From: Marinobacter sp. BGYM27
GTDB lineage: Bacteria > Pseudomonadota > Gammaproteobacteria > Pseudomonadales > Oleiphilaceae
Direction: 5' to 3'
Length of the DNA stretch: 64,000 bases
Assembly (NCBI GenBank): GCA_025153445.1
Contig: JANZNS010000006.1
Coordinates: 186,001 to 250,000, forward strand
The notes under the pieces were generated by a model, which was not told the origin of the DNA, did not search any database, and saw nothing but the letters and a program-made list of their open reading frames with translations. The position numbers were made by a program, and so were the translations under genes. This document shows, in pieces, positions 1 through 10,353 of this stretch; positions within the stretch are counted from its first letter, which is position 1; each line of letters opens with the position of its first letter.

Positions 1-446
1 ACCGTACCGGACGGAACACGCACCGCAACGACGTCACCTTCACTTTTACCGATCAGTGCGCGGGCAATCGGAGATGACACAGACAGCTTACCTGCCTTGA
101 TATCCGCCTCGTCTTCACCACAAATCTTGTAGGTGACGGTTTCATCCGTATCCACATTCGTGAGCGTCACTGTCACCCCGAAAATAACCTTGCCGGTATT
201 ATCGATTTTGGTGACATCAATGATCTGTGAGCCGGCCAGCTTGGATTCGATCTCCTGGATCCTTCCCTCAATGAAGCTTTGCTGCTCCCGCGCTGCATGA
301 TATTCCGCATTTTCTTTCAGATCACCGTGCTCACGTGCCTCGGCAATCGCCGCAATTACCCGCGGACGATCTTCAGACTTTAGCTTCTGCAACTCTTCCC
401 GCAGGCTTTGCTCGCCGTGAACGGTCATTGGAACGCGATTATTCAT
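1..446 (-). CDS. greA: Transcription elongation factor GreA (3' end cut by window edge)
   Basis: GreA binds the RNA polymerase secondary channel and stimulates cleavage of backtracked transcripts. The translated start is [19 protein letters not shown], followed by the GreA coiled-coil signature [20 protein letters not shown] and then the start of the C-terminal FKBP-like domain ([14 protein letters not shown]). About 148 codons are present against a usual length near 158, so only about ten C-terminal residues are missing. The ATG at 446 is chosen because the extra MNNRVP matches the E. coli MQAIP start; an internal ATG at 428 is possible. The gene begins 5 bp after the carB stop, so it is the last visible member of the carAB transcript, as reported for Pseudomonas. 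Confidence 0.95.
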   Translation of the reverse strand, partial: MNNRVPMTVHGEQSLREELQKLKSEDRPRVIAAIAEAREHGDLKENAEYHAAREQQSFIEGRIQEIESKLAGSQIIDVTKIDNTGKVIFGVTVTLTNVDTDETVTYKICGEDEADIKAGKLSVSSPIARALIGKSEGDVVAVRVPSGT

Positions 447-451
447 AAGAT

Positions 452-3400
452 TTAAATTCCTGCATGCAGGTCCTGGAGGCGACGTACCGTGCGCTCCGGA
501 CCGAATTTTATAGCGCGACAGAAGGCTTCACCGCCCGCAAGCGTAGTGGTGTAGGTCACCTTGTGGCGCAATGCTGACTGGCGAATCTGCGCAGAATCTG
601 AAATCGCCTTGCGACCCTCAGTCGTGTTGATAATCAACTGTGTCTGACCATTCTTGATGGCATCGACAATATGCGGGCGGCCTTCGCGGACCTTGTTGAC
701 ACGCTCGACCTCAATACCCGCAGCCCGCAGATGTTCAGCTGTGCCCGTAGTGGCAACCAGTTTGAAGCCTGCATCAATCAGATCCCGGGCCACCTTCAGC
801 GCGCCCGGCTTATCGACATCACGCACCGATATAAACGCGGTGCCCTGCTCAGGCAAACGTTCGCCGGCAGCCAGTGCGGCCTTGGCAAAGGCCTCATCAA
901 AGCTGTCGCCAAGCCCCATCACTTCGCCGGTCGACTTCATTTCGGGACCGAGAATCGGATCAACCGAAGGGAACTTGGCGAACGGAAAAACGGACTCCTT
1001 CACAGCATAATACTTCGGCACGATCTCGGTGGTGAAGCCCTGAGCTTTCAGTGACTGACCCGCCATGCAACGCGCCGCAATCTTGGCAAGCGAGGCGCCA
1101 ATAGCCTTGGAGACAAAGGGCACGGTCCGCGAAGCCCGAGGGTTAACCTCAATGACATAGACCGTGTCGTCCTGCCACGCTAACTGGACGTTCATCAGGC
1201 CAACAACTTCCAACTCCAGCGCCATCTGCTTGACCACGTTGCGCATTTCGTCCTGCACCGCAGCCGGAAGCGTGTAGGGCGGCAACGAGCAGGCAGAGTC
1301 GCCTGAGTGCACACCGGCCTGTTCGATATGCTGCATGATGCCGCCAATCACAACATCTTCACCATCACACACCGCATCAATATCCACTTCAATAGCGGCA
1401 TTCAGGAAGTGATCAAGCAACACCGGGCTATCATTGGACACCAGAACCGCGTTGCGCATGTAACGCACCAGCTCGTCCTCGTCGTAGACGATTTCCATCG
1501 CCCGACCACCAAGGACATAAGACGGACGCACCACCAGCGGATAACCAATTTCACGCGCCGCCACAATACCATCTTCATGGCTACGTACGGTCGCATTCTG
1601 GGGCTGACGCAGATCCAGGCGTGTAATCATTTGCTGGAACCGCTCACGATCCTCCGCACGGTCAATTGCATCAGGGCTGGTGCCGATAATGGGAACACCC
1701 GCAGCCTCAAGACCGCGAGCCAGCTTCAACGGAGTCTGGCCGCCGTACTGAACAATCACGCCCTTTGGCTTTTCGACATTGATAATTTCAAGCACATCTT
1801 CAAGCGTTACCGGCTCGAAATACAACCGATCCGAGGTGTCGTAATCCGTTGAAACCGTCTCGGGATTACAATTGATCATGATGGTTTCATAGCCATCTTC
1901 ACGCATCGCCAAAGCCGCGTGAACACAGCAGTAATCGAACTCAATACCCTGACCAATCCGGTTTGGACCGCCACCGATGACGATGATTTTTTCACGATCC
2001 GTCGGCTGAGCTTCGCACTCTTCCTCGTAGGAGGAATACATATACGCCGTGGAGGACGCAAACTCTGCCGCGCAGGTGTCCACCCGCTTATAGACAGGAC
2101 GCACGCCCAGTTCCTGCCGATGCTTGCGCAGACTGGCTTCAGAAATACCCAGCAACTTCGCCAGACGTGCATCCGAGAAGCCTTTACGCTTCAGACGGAA
2201 CAGGAAGTCACGGTCGATTTCTGCCTTGCCTGCCGTTTTCAGCTCTGCCTCTTCGCGAATCAAATCTTCGATCTGCACCAGATACCAGCGATCGACATGG
2301 GTATTGCGGAAGACTTCGTCAACCGTCATCCCGGCACGGAACGCATCACCGATGTACCAGATGCGATTGGCACCGGGTACATTCAACTCCTGAATCAGGG
2401 TTTCCCGGCCATCCGAAGTGGTCACATCAACCATTTCATCAAAGCCGTCGGAACCGACCTCAAGCCCCCTCAACGCCTTCTGCATCGATTCCTGGAACGT
2501 GCGGCCGATCGCCATCACCTCACCGACAGATTTCATCTGCGTTGTCAGCCGGGCATCCGCCTGCGGGAATTTTTCGAAGGTGAAACGGGGGATTTTGGTG
2601 ACAACGTAATCGATACTCGGCTCGAAGGAGGCCGGAGTGACGCCGCCGGTAATATCGTTCTGCAGCTCATCCAGGGTGTACCCGATGGCCAGCTTGGCAG
2701 CGATTTTGGCGATCGGGAAACCGGTCGCTTTGGATGCCAGCGCTGAAGAGCGCGATACCCGCGGATTCATTTCGATTACAACCATGCGGCCGTTGTCCGG
2801 ATGTATACCGAACTGGACGTTGGAACCGCCTGTTTCAACACCAATTTCACGCAAGACCGCCAGGGAGGCGTTCCGCATGATCTGGTATTCCTTGTCCGTC
2901 AACGTCTGGGCCGGCGCAACCGTGATGGAATCGCCGGTGTGCACGCCCATGGCGTCAAAGTTTTCAATAGCGCACACGATAATGCAGTTGTCCTTGGCAT
3001 CACGGACAACTTCCATCTCGTATTCTTTCCAGCCGATCAGCGACTCGTCGATCAACAGCTCTTTGGTGGGCGACAGATCCAGTCCGCGGGTACAGATTTC
3101 CTCAAACTCTTCGCGGTTGTATGCAATACCACCGCCGGAGCCACCCATCGTGAAAGAGGGACGGATAATGCAGGGGAAACCGATATCCTCAAGGACCTGG
3201 AAGGCCTCATCCATCGAGTGCGCCATGGAGGCACGAGGTGTATCCAGGCCAATGGCCTTCATTGCCGAGTCAAAGCGTTCCCGGTCTTCCGCCTTATCGA
3301 TAGCGTCGGCGTCGGCGCCAATCATTTCCACACCGAACTCAGCGAGAACGCCGTGCTTTTCCAGATCCAGCGCGCAGTTCAACGCGGTCTGACCACCCAT

Positions 3401-3667
3401 TGTCGGCAGCAGTGCATCGGGACGCTCTTTCTCAATTATTTTGGCGACCGTTTTCCAGGTAATCGGCTCAATATAAGTGGCATCCGCCATCGCCGGATCG
3501 GTCATGATGGTCGCCGGATTGGAGTTCACCAGAATAACCCGGAACCCTTCCTCACGCAGCGCCTTGCAGGCCTGAGCCCCCGAGTAATCGAATTCACACG
3601 CCTGGCCAATCACAATCGGGCCTGCGCCGAGGATCAGGACGCTTTTGATATCTAAACGTTTTGGCAT
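452..3667 (-). CDS. carB: Carbamoyl-phosphate synthase large subunit
   Basis: CarB (1071 residues, E. coli 1073) makes carbamoyl phosphate from bicarbonate, two ATP and the ammonia channelled from CarA, feeding pyrimidine and arginine synthesis. Its two homologous halves are both visible: [20 protein letters not shown] near residue 11 and [19 protein letters not shown] near 560, each followed by an ATP-grasp domain. The C-terminal MGS-like allosteric domain ([20 protein letters not shown]) binds effectors such as UMP and ornithine. It lies 80 bp after carA; the extra ORF found between carA and carB in Pseudomonas aeruginosa is absent here. Confidence 0.98.
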   Translation of the reverse strand: MPKRLDIKSVLILGAGPIVIGQACEFDYSGAQACKALREEGFRVILVNSNPATIMTDPAMADATYIEPITWKTVAKIIEKERPDALLPTMGGQTALNCALDLEKHGVLAEFGVEMIGADADAIDKAEDRERFDSAMKAIGLDTPRASMAHSMDEAFQVLEDIGFPCIIRPSFTMGGSGGGIAYNREEFEEICTRGLDLSPTKELLIDESLIGWKEYEMEVVRDAKDNCIIVCAIENFDAMGVHTGDSITVAPAQTLTDKEYQIMRNASLAVLREIGVETGGSNVQFGIHPDNGRMVVIEMNPRVSRSSALASKATGFPIAKIAAKLAIGYTLDELQNDITGGVTPASFEPSIDYVVTKIPRFTFEKFPQADARLTTQMKSVGEVMAIGRTFQESMQKALRGLEVGSDGFDEMVDVTTSDGRETLIQELNVPGANRIWYIGDAFRAGMTVDEVFRNTHVDRWYLVQIEDLIREEAELKTAGKAEIDRDFLFRLKRKGFSDARLAKLLGISEASLRKHRQELGVRPVYKRVDTCAAEFASSTAYMYSSYEEECEAQPTDREKIIVIGGGPNRIGQGIEFDYCCVHAALAMREDGYETIMINCNPETVSTDYDTSDRLYFEPVTLEDVLEIINVEKPKGVIVQYGGQTPLKLARGLEAAGVPIIGTSPDAIDRAEDRERFQQMITRLDLRQPQNATVRSHEDGIVAAREIGYPLVVRPSYVLGGRAMEIVYDEDELVRYMRNAVLVSNDSPVLLDHFLNAAIEVDIDAVCDGEDVVIGGIMQHIEQAGVHSGDSACSLPPYTLPAAVQDEMRNVVKQMALELEVVGLMNVQLAWQDDTVYVIEVNPRASRTVPFVSKAIGASLAKIAARCMAGQSLKAQGFTTEIVPKYYAVKESVFPFAKFPSVDPILGPEMKSTGEVMGLGDSFDEAFAKAALAAGERLPEQGTAFISVRDVDKPGALKVARDLIDAGFKLVATTGTAEHLRAAGIEVERVNKVREGRPHIVDAIKNGQTQLIINTTEGRKAISDSAQIRQSALRHKVTYTTTLAGGEAFCRAIKFGPERTVRRLQDLHAGI

Positions 3668-3747
3668 TTCGTCGTAAACCTGTCAGCAGCTTGTTTCAGT
3701 CGTCAGCAGTCGCCACGAAAACCGTGGCCCATCGGGAATCCCGAAAC

Positions 3748-4890
3748 TCAGGATTTTCCTGAAGCTGCCCTCTGGTCCATCAATCGGATAAAACCATCAA
3801 ACAATGGCGCGACATCATGGGGTCCCGGGCTCGCTTCAGGATGACCCTGAAAACTGAAAGCCGGTCGATCTGTGCGGCGAATACCTTGCAAGGTACCGTC
3901 GAACAGAGACTTGTGAGTTATTTCGAGCGTATCGGGGAGGCTGTCACCATCAACTGCAAAGCCGTGGTTCTGACTGGTGATCATGACCGTGCCATCGCCC
4001 AGGTTCTGTACCGGATGATTCGCACCGTGATGACCGTGCCCCATTTTCAGAGTCTTGGCGCCGCTGGCCAGCGCGAGCAGCTGATGACCCAGACAGATAC
4101 CAAACACCGGCATATCGGTTTCAAGGATGTCCGAAATCGCCTTAATCGCATAGTCGCATGGCTCCGGATCACCCGGACCATTGGAGAGAAACACCCCGTC
4201 AGGCGACATCGCCAGCACTTCAGACGCCGGCGTTTGCGCGGGCACGACAGTGACATCACAGCCACGGGAGGCCAGCATGCGCAGAATATTGAACTTGATA
4301 CCGTAATCGTAAGCGACAACCTTGTACTTGGGCTGACTCAGCTCACCGTAGCCGTTATCGAGCGTCCAGTCCGTCTGGCTCCAGCGGTAGCTCGTTTTGC
4401 TACCCACTTCTTTGGCCAGATCCATACCCTTGAGCCCCGGAAAAGCGCGAGCAAGCTCCAGCGCTTTTTCTTCGGTTGCATCCGGGCCGGCGACGATTGC
4501 GCCGTTCTGGGAACCTTTCTCTCTCAAAATGCGCGTCAGGCGTCGTGTATCAATACCGGCAATGCCGATCACATTGCTATCACGCAGGTAAGCATCAAGG
4601 GATTGGGTTTTGCGCCAGTTGCTGGCCATCAAAGGCAGGTCGCGAATAATCAGGCCTGCAGCCTGAATGCGGTCTGACTCAACATCTTCTTCATTCACAC
4701 CGGTATTACCGATGTGAGGGTAAGTCAGCGTCACCATCTGACGAGCATAGGAGGGATCTGTCAGAATCTCCTGATACCCTGTCATGGCGGTATTAAAGAC
4801 GACCTCGCCGCTGGTCTCTCCGTCGGCGCCGATGGCGACCCCTCTAAACAGGCTACCGTCTGCGAGCGCTAGGATTGCTGGTGAAGTCAA
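3748..4890 (-). CDS. carA: Carbamoyl-phosphate synthase small subunit (glutaminase), TTG start
   Basis: CarA hydrolyses glutamine and passes ammonia to CarB. The class I glutamine amidotransferase nucleophile sits in [15 protein letters not shown], and the His/Glu pair in [14 protein letters not shown]. The reading frame is open upstream to an ATG at 4956, but the extra 22 residues ([22 protein letters not shown]) are unlike the family. A TTG at 4890 lies 7 nt after AGAGGA and gives [17 protein letters not shown], 380 residues, close to E. coli (382). I therefore call the TTG. A promoter (5064-5092) and a strong intrinsic terminator (4978-5015) precede it, so expression is probably controlled by attenuation. 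Confidence 0.95.
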   Translation of the reverse strand: MTSPAILALADGSLFRGVAIGADGETSGEVVFNTAMTGYQEILTDPSYARQMVTLTYPHIGNTGVNEEDVESDRIQAAGLIIRDLPLMASNWRKTQSLDAYLRDSNVIGIAGIDTRRLTRILREKGSQNGAIVAGPDATEEKALELARAFPGLKGMDLAKEVGSKTSYRWSQTDWTLDNGYGELSQPKYKVVAYDYGIKFNILRMLASRGCDVTVVPAQTPASEVLAMSPDGVFLSNGPGDPEPCDYAIKAISDILETDMPVFGICLGHQLLALASGAKTLKMGHGHHGANHPVQNLGDGTVMITSQNHGFAVDGDSLPDTLEITHKSLFDGTLQGIRRTDRPAFSFQGHPEASPGPHDVAPLFDGFIRLMDQRAASGKS

Positions 4891-4977
4891 TGCCGTTTCC
4901 TCTTCGTACCGTCGTGGCGTAGCGTTAGCGCCTCTGGAAGCACTAACCGGGAACACAGCCTGACAAATTCAAGTCGC

Positions 4978-5015
4978 AAAAAAGCGAGAGGGAGTCCAGA
5001 ACTCCGTCCCGCTTT
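4978..5015 (-). terminator. Intrinsic terminator in the carA leader (candidate attenuator)
   Basis: On the minus strand a 15-bp stem (AAAGCGGGACGGAGT pairing with ACTCCCTCTCGCTTT, one mismatch and one G-U pair) with loop TCTGG is followed directly by T residues. It lies about 40-80 nt after the predicted carA transcription start and 87 nt before the TTG start codon, so it is inside the carA leader. It could also stop read-through from dapB. No ATG-initiated leader peptide is seen between the promoter and the hairpin. Confidence 0.75.
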
Positions 5016-5063
5016 CGATCTCGACAGCTTTGTCGGCTGCGCGTGGTGCAGTTAAACCGCCTT

Positions 5064-5092
5064 ATTGTAAGAAATATGGCGGACTGTGTCCA
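5064..5092 (-). promoter_or_regulatory. Sigma-70 promoter of carAB
   Basis: Minus-strand TGGACA (5092-5087), a 17-nt spacer and TACAAT (5069-5064) form a near-consensus promoter in the 346-bp gap between dapB and carA. The predicted start near 5057 leaves a leader of about 165 nt. The rest of this gap (about 5100-5236) shows no gene and no clear terminator for dapB. Confidence 0.75.
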
Positions 5093-5236
5093 CGACAAAA
5101 GCAGCGAGCAGGCACCAGAGCCACGACCAGACAAGGTCCGATTCACTGGATAAGCGCAGCCAACATCTGTGAATCCGCACCTCAGGCAAATCGCTGTCGC
5201 CATGACGGCCGGGCACGACAGCTTTGCTTATGCCGG

Positions 5237-6052
<816 letters not shown>

Positions 6053-7183
6053 CTAGAATTTCATTTCATCGAAAAAACTTTTCACGCCCTCAAACCATGA
6101 GGTTTTACGAGGCCCGTGATTGGTTCCATTCTTTCCGTCTAGCGTCTGCTGCAGCTCTTCCAGCAATTCCTTCTGACGCTTGGTCAACTTCACCGGGGTC
6201 TCAACAATCACCCGGCACAACAGATCGCCTGCCGGACCACCACGGACAGGGGCAACACCCTTGTTGCGCAGCCGGAACAACTTGCCAGTCTGGGTTTCCG
6301 CCGGAATCTTGAGCTTGACGCGACCATCAAGGGTTGGCACTTCAAGCTCTCCGCCCAATGAGGCATCAATGATGCTAATGGGTACTTCACAATATAGATT
6401 GCGACCATCGCGAGAAAAGATGGAATGCTCTTTCACGGCAACCTGCACATACAAATCGCCGGATGGCCCGCCATCGATACCCATCTCGCCCTCGCCGGAA
6501 AGACGAATACGATCACCGGTATCAACACCTGGCGGCACTTTGACCGACAGTGTTTTGGCCTGCTCAACCCGACCGTTACCGTGACACTTCTTACAAGGAT
6601 TCTTGATTACCTTGCCAGCACCGCGACAGGTCGGGCATGCCTGCTGAACGGCAAAGAACCCCTGCTGCATACGGACCTGACCGACACCACCACAGGTGCC
6701 ACAAGTTTCAGCCTGACTGCCTTTTTCGGCGCCCGAACCATCACAAAGGTCGCACTCGATATGACCCGGCACCTTGATCTGAACAGTCGTGCCTTTTACA
6801 GCTTCTTCCAGATCGAGCTCTAGCGTATAGCGAAGGTCAGCCCCGCGATTGCTGCGACCGCCACGACCGCCGCCGAAGATGTCACCAAATACATCGCCGA
6901 AGATATCAGAGAAACTTCCGCCGCCACCGCCGCCGAAGCCACCCGCACCGCCCTGACCATCGACACCCGCATGGCCGAACTGGTCATAAGCACCACGCTT
7001 ACTGGCATCCGCCAACACTTCATAGGCCTCGCTGGCCTCCTTGAACTTGTTCTCAGCGTCCTTGTCGTCCGGATTACGATCCGGATGATATTTCATGGCA
7101 AGCTTGCGGTACGCGCGCTTTATTTCTTTCTCGTCTGCATCCCGGGATACACCGAGAATCTCGTAATAGTCGCGTTTGGACAT
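6053..7183 (-). CDS. dnaJ: Chaperone DnaJ (Hsp40)
   Basis: DnaJ (376 residues) delivers unfolded clients to DnaK and stimulates its ATPase. The J domain has HPD at residues 33-35. A Gly/Phe-rich linker follows (about 75-110). Four CxxCxGxG zinc modules are visible ([32 protein letters not shown]), then the C-terminal client-binding domains. It lies 172 bp after dnaK with a hairpin terminator between, so part of its expression may be read-through from dnaK. Confidence 0.98.
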   Translation of the reverse strand: MSKRDYYEILGVSRDADEKEIKRAYRKLAMKYHPDRNPDDKDAENKFKEASEAYEVLADASKRGAYDQFGHAGVDGQGGAGGFGGGGGGSFSDIFGDVFGDIFGGGRGGRSNRGADLRYTLELDLEEAVKGTTVQIKVPGHIECDLCDGSGAEKGSQAETCGTCGGVGQVRMQQGFFAVQQACPTCRGAGKVIKNPCKKCHGNGRVEQAKTLSVKVPPGVDTGDRIRLSGEGEMGIDGGPSGDLYVQVAVKEHSIFSRDGRNLYCEVPISIIDASLGGELEVPTLDGRVKLKIPAETQTGKLFRLRNKGVAPVRGGPAGDLLCRVIVETPVKLTKRQKELLEELQQTLDGKNGTNHGPRKTSWFEGVKSFFDEMKF

Positions 7184-7299
7184 GTTCTGACACCCATATT
7201 CGACCCATCCGTTACGGACAGACCTGTGACTTCATCGCTAGACACATCAGAACCGCACTGAGGCGGCCCTGCTGCAAATTCGTTCACCTACAAACGCGC

Positions 7300-7331
7300 A
7301 AAACGCGGGCAGCCTCAGCCACCCGCGTTTT
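7300..7331 (-). terminator. Hairpin terminator downstream of dnaK
   Basis: A perfect 10-bp inverted repeat (AAAACGCGGG / CCCGCGTTTT) with a 12-nt loop lies between dnaK and dnaJ on the transcribed strand. The T residues are in the stem end, with GCGCGTTTG after it, so termination may be partial. That would lower dnaJ relative to dnaK. Confidence 0.65.
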
Positions 7332-7355
7332 ACGGTACTCACGAAAACATCGCGA

Positions 7356-9278
7356 TTACCGCTTGTCTTCGTCTTTCACTTCTTCGAACTCGGCATCAAC
7401 GGCATCGTCACCGCTCTGTGCGCTTTCAGATTGCCCTTCAGCCTGAGCACCTTGCTCGGCCTGATCAGCATGCATCTTCTGCGCGAGCTCAGAAGAGACT
7501 TCGGTCAGCTTCTGGGTCTTGGCTTCGATATCGTCTTTGTCCTGACCTTTCAGCGCTTCTTCAAGATCGCTGATTGCCGCTTCGATAGACGTTTTCTCTT
7601 CTTCGGTCACCTTGTCGCCAGCTTCGGAAAGCGTCTTGCGAACAGCGTGGACCATACCGTCACCCTGGTTACGGGTCTGAACCAGCTCTTCGAACTTGCG
7701 ATCTTCCTCAGCGTTAGCTTCGGCGTCCTGCACCATCTTCTCGATTTCATCGTCATTCAGACCAGACGATGCCTTGATCACGATGGACTGCTCTTTACCT
7801 GTTGCCTTGTCCTTCGCGGACACGTTCAGGATACCGTTGGCATCAATATCGAAGGTGACTTCGATTTGTGGCATGCCACGTGGCGCCGGCGGAATATCAG
7901 CCAGATCGAAACGGCCCAGCGACTTATTCTGGGTCGCCTGCTTGCGCTCACCCTGAACAACATGGATGGTCACTGCAGTCTGGTTGTCATCAGCTGTCGA
8001 GAACGTCTGCGATTTCTTGGTCGGGATCGTGGTGTTCTTATCGATCAGCGGAGTCGCAACACCACCCATGGTTTCGATACCCAGCGTCAATGGCGTCACG
8101 TCCAACAGCAGAACGTCTTTCACATCACCGGACAGTACCGCGGCCTGAATAGCAGCACCCATGGCAACCGCTTCATCCGGGTTAACATCCCGACGAGATT
8201 CCTTGCCGAAGAAGTCTTTTACCTTTTCCTGAACCAGTGGCATACGGGTCTGACCACCGACCAGAATCACTTCGTCGATTTCGCTGCTATCGCAACCGGA
8301 GTCTTTCATCGCGACACGGCAAGGCTCGAGGCTGCGCTGAACCAGATCTTCAACCAGCGACTCAAGTTTGGCGCGCGTCAGCTTGACGTTCATGTGCTTG
8401 GGACCGCTGGCATCTGCCGTGATATAAGGCAGGTTAACGTCGGTCTGCTGACTGCTGGAAAGCTCGATTTTGGCCTTCTCGCCCGCTTCTTTCAGACGCT
8501 GCATGGCCAGTGAGTCGCCGCGCAGATCGATACCACTGTCTTTCTTGAACTGGTCAGCAAGGAATTCAATGACTTTCATGTCAAAGTCTTCACCGCCCAG
8601 GAATGTGTCGCCATTAGTAGCCAACACTTCAAACTGGTGTTCACCGTCAACGTCTGCGATTTCGATGATCGAGATATCGAAAGTACCGCCACCCAGGTCA
8701 TAAACCGCAACCTTGCGATCGCCGCTCTTCTTGTCGAGGCCATATGCCAGCGCAGCCGCAGTTGGCTCGTTGATAATGCGCTTGACTTCAAGGCCTGCGA
8801 TCTTGCCGGCATCTTTGGTTGCCTGACGCTGACTGTCGTTAAAGTAAGCCGGGACAGTGATAACCGCTTCGGTTACTTTCTCGCCAAGGTAGTCTTCAGC
8901 GGTCTTCTTCATCTTCTTCAGAATTTCCGCAGACACCTGTGGCGGCGCCATCTTCTTGCCTTTTACTTCAACCCATGCGTCGCCGTTATCAGCGCCAACG
9001 ATCTTGTAAGGCACCATTTTGATGTCTTTCTGCACGACAGCGTCTTCAAACCGACGACCGATCAGGCGCTTGATGGCATACAGGGTATTGTTCGGGTTGG
9101 TCACCGCCTGACGCTTGGCAGACTGACCTACCAGAATTTCGCCTTCGTCGGTATAGGCCACGATGGATGGCGTGGTGCGATCGCCTTCAGCACTCTCAAT
9201 AACCTTGACCTTGTCGCCATCCATAATGGCGACACAAGAGTTTGTGGTTCCCAGGTCGATACCAATAATTTTGCTCAT
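7356..9278 (-). CDS. dnaK: Chaperone DnaK (Hsp70)
   Basis: DnaK (640 residues, E. coli 638) is the ATP-driven Hsp70 that works with DnaJ and GrpE. Visible signatures: [17 protein letters not shown] at the N-terminus, [14 protein letters not shown] in the nucleotide-binding domain, the interdomain linker [13 protein letters not shown], and the acidic C-terminal tail ending EEVKDEDKR. It follows grpE by 101 bp in the usual grpE-dnaK-dnaJ order. Confidence 0.99.
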   Translation of the reverse strand: MSKIIGIDLGTTNSCVAIMDGDKVKVIESAEGDRTTPSIVAYTDEGEILVGQSAKRQAVTNPNNTLYAIKRLIGRRFEDAVVQKDIKMVPYKIVGADNGDAWVEVKGKKMAPPQVSAEILKKMKKTAEDYLGEKVTEAVITVPAYFNDSQRQATKDAGKIAGLEVKRIINEPTAAALAYGLDKKSGDRKVAVYDLGGGTFDISIIEIADVDGEHQFEVLATNGDTFLGGEDFDMKVIEFLADQFKKDSGIDLRGDSLAMQRLKEAGEKAKIELSSSQQTDVNLPYITADASGPKHMNVKLTRAKLESLVEDLVQRSLEPCRVAMKDSGCDSSEIDEVILVGGQTRMPLVQEKVKDFFGKESRRDVNPDEAVAMGAAIQAAVLSGDVKDVLLLDVTPLTLGIETMGGVATPLIDKNTTIPTKKSQTFSTADDNQTAVTIHVVQGERKQATQNKSLGRFDLADIPPAPRGMPQIEVTFDIDANGILNVSAKDKATGKEQSIVIKASSGLNDDEIEKMVQDAEANAEEDRKFEELVQTRNQGDGMVHAVRKTLSEAGDKVTEEEKTSIEAAISDLEEALKGQDKDDIEAKTQKLTEVSSELAQKMHADQAEQGAQAEGQSESAQSGDDAVDAEFEEVKDEDKR

Positions 9279-9322
9279 TGATTCACTCCAGTTCTGTATT
9301 AGCTTTTCAGCTGATCAATTCT

Positions 9323-9353
9323 TAAATCGGGCCGGCTTGTTGACCGTTTAAAG
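9323..9353 (-). promoter_or_regulatory. Possible second sigma-32 promoter before dnaK
   Basis: Minus-strand CTTTAAA (9353-9347), a 15-nt spacer and CCCGATTTA (9331-9323) each differ by one base from the heat-shock elements CTTGAAA and CCCCATTTA. The site lies in the grpE-dnaK gap, 45-75 bp before dnaK. The spacing is at the long end of the accepted range, so this is tentative. Confidence 0.35.
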
Positions 9354-9379
9354 CCTATATTGGCTCACATCGGATTTTT

Positions 9380-10012
9380 TCAAGCCTGCTCGTCAATTTT
9401 TGCGCCACCTTCGGGTTTGGCGATCATGACCATGGCAGGGCGCACCAGCCGGTCATTCAGCGTGTAGCCTTTCTGAATACAGGCAACAACGCTATTGGGC
9501 TCGGCATCAGGCGCAGGAACCATCGACATGGCTTCGTGCAGCTGCGGGTCAAATGGTTCGCCGACGGGATTCAACTGCTTCACATTGAATTTGCCGAGGC
9601 TGGACAGAAACAGCCCGAGGGTCATTTCGGCACCTTCACGAAACGACGCAACAACAGCATCGCCGGAAGCAGCCTCGGTGCTTTCGACCGCCTTCTCCAG
9701 GCTGTCTGCAACAGGCAGAAGCTCTTTTACGAACTTCTCCAGTGCAAACTTGCGAGCCTTCTCAACATCCAGTTCCGAGCGACGACGAACATTCTGCATC
9801 TCGGCCTGTACGCGCAACACCTGCTCTTTCTGCTCGGCCAGTTGCTGCTCAAGGGCTTCAACTTCGCTTCCCTCCTGGTCGCTCCTTTCGCCACTGACAC
9901 CACCCTCAATAACAACGTCGTCATCATCCAGTGCTGTCATCGGCTCAAACTCTTCGCGAGGATCTCTCAACTCTTCCTCACCATTGTCCTTGCGGGTTTC
10001 ATCTGCGCTCAT
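9380..10012 (-). CDS. grpE: Nucleotide exchange factor GrpE
   Basis: GrpE (210 residues) releases ADP from DnaK. It has an acidic N-terminal extension, then a long coiled coil (about residues 45-95, [20 protein letters not shown]), and the C-terminal beta domain ending with the conserved G-Y-x-L-x-D-R-L-x-R-P-A-M-V pattern ([19 protein letters not shown]). AGGAG precedes the ATG. It is the first gene of the heat-shock cluster, directly downstream of a sigma-32-type promoter. Confidence 0.97.
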   Translation of the reverse strand: MSADETRKDNGEEELRDPREEFEPMTALDDDDVVIEGGVSGERSDQEGSEVEALEQQLAEQKEQVLRVQAEMQNVRRRSELDVEKARKFALEKFVKELLPVADSLEKAVESTEAASGDAVVASFREGAEMTLGLFLSSLGKFNVKQLNPVGEPFDPQLHEAMSMVPAPDAEPNSVVACIQKGYTLNDRLVRPAMVMIAKPEGGAKIDEQA

Positions 10013-10078
10013 CGGTCGCTCCTGATTTCAAATCATCTCTACGGCGGAAAACCGCCTTTGCCAAACAACGTGTCTGGG

Positions 10079-10105
10079 ATATGGGGTCGCATGACGGTGT
10101 TTCAA
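10079..10105 (-). promoter_or_regulatory. Heat-shock (sigma-32/RpoH) promoter of grpE
   Basis: On the minus strand TTGAAA (10105-10100), a 13-nt spacer and CCCCATAT (10086-10079) match the RpoH consensus (CTTGAAA, 13-14 nt, CCCCATnT) closely. It lies about 67 bp upstream of the grpE start. It should give heat-inducible grpE-dnaK(-dnaJ-dapB) transcription. Confidence 0.85.
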
Positions 10106-10123
10106 CTGCCACCCGAGTATTAC

Positions 10124-10152
10124 TTGCAACCGGTTTTTTTACTGTATATATT
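10124..10152 (+). promoter_or_regulatory. Sigma-70 promoter of recN
   Basis: TTGCAA (10124-10129), a 17-nt spacer and TATATT (10147-10152). The -10 element lies inside the first LexA box, the classic arrangement for an SOS-repressed gene. The start would be near 10159, giving a leader of almost 200 nt before the recN ATG. Confidence 0.7.
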
Positions 10153-10157
10153 CACAG
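10142..10157 (+). promoter_or_regulatory. LexA box 1 (recN operator)
   Basis: CTGTATATATTCACAG is a CTG-N10-CAG site with the AT-rich core of the gammaproteobacterial SOS box. It covers the -10 region of the recN promoter. Confidence 0.9.
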
Positions 10158-10160
10158 TTA

Positions 10161-10176
10161 CTGTATATCCAAACAG
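10161..10176 (+). promoter_or_regulatory. LexA box 2 (recN operator)
   Basis: CTGTATATCCAAACAG is a second CTG-N10-CAG site, 3 bp after the first, over the predicted transcription start. E. coli recN also has more than one LexA site, which gives tight repression and strong induction. Confidence 0.88.
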
Positions 10177-10179
10177 CCA

Positions 10180-10335
10180 AGGGGCGCCGTGAAACGTAGC
10201 GAGCGAAGACCAGGCAAGGCGGACATTCGCGAATAAGCGCAGTTTACGTATCGTAAATGAGCATTTCGAACGGATTTCCAACGCCGCATGGCCGAGCGCA
10301 GTAGTTTTGCAGCACCCTCGATACATCTTGCGACA
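10180..10335. repeat. Structured leader / probable interspersed repeat before recN
   Basis: The stretch between the LexA boxes and the recN ATG carries no gene. It contains a palindrome ATTCGCGAAT (10225-10234) and a hairpin TTTACG-TAT-CGTAAA (10243-10257). The pattern GAGCGAAGACCAGGCAAGGC ... CCAACGCCGCATGGCCGAGC ... TTTTGCAGCACC resembles a non-coding repeat I recall from gammaproteobacterial genomes. That recollection is unverified, and no second copy is seen in this window. Its role, if any, in the recN mRNA is unknown. Confidence 0.4.
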
Positions 10336-10353
10336 GGTAAGCCGGAGCGCCTT

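Noticed and set aside
4943..5203. 86-codon frame in the carA leader
   Set aside because: It begins upstream of the carA promoter and runs through the -35, -10 and terminator hairpin, so it cannot be a leader peptide of that transcript.
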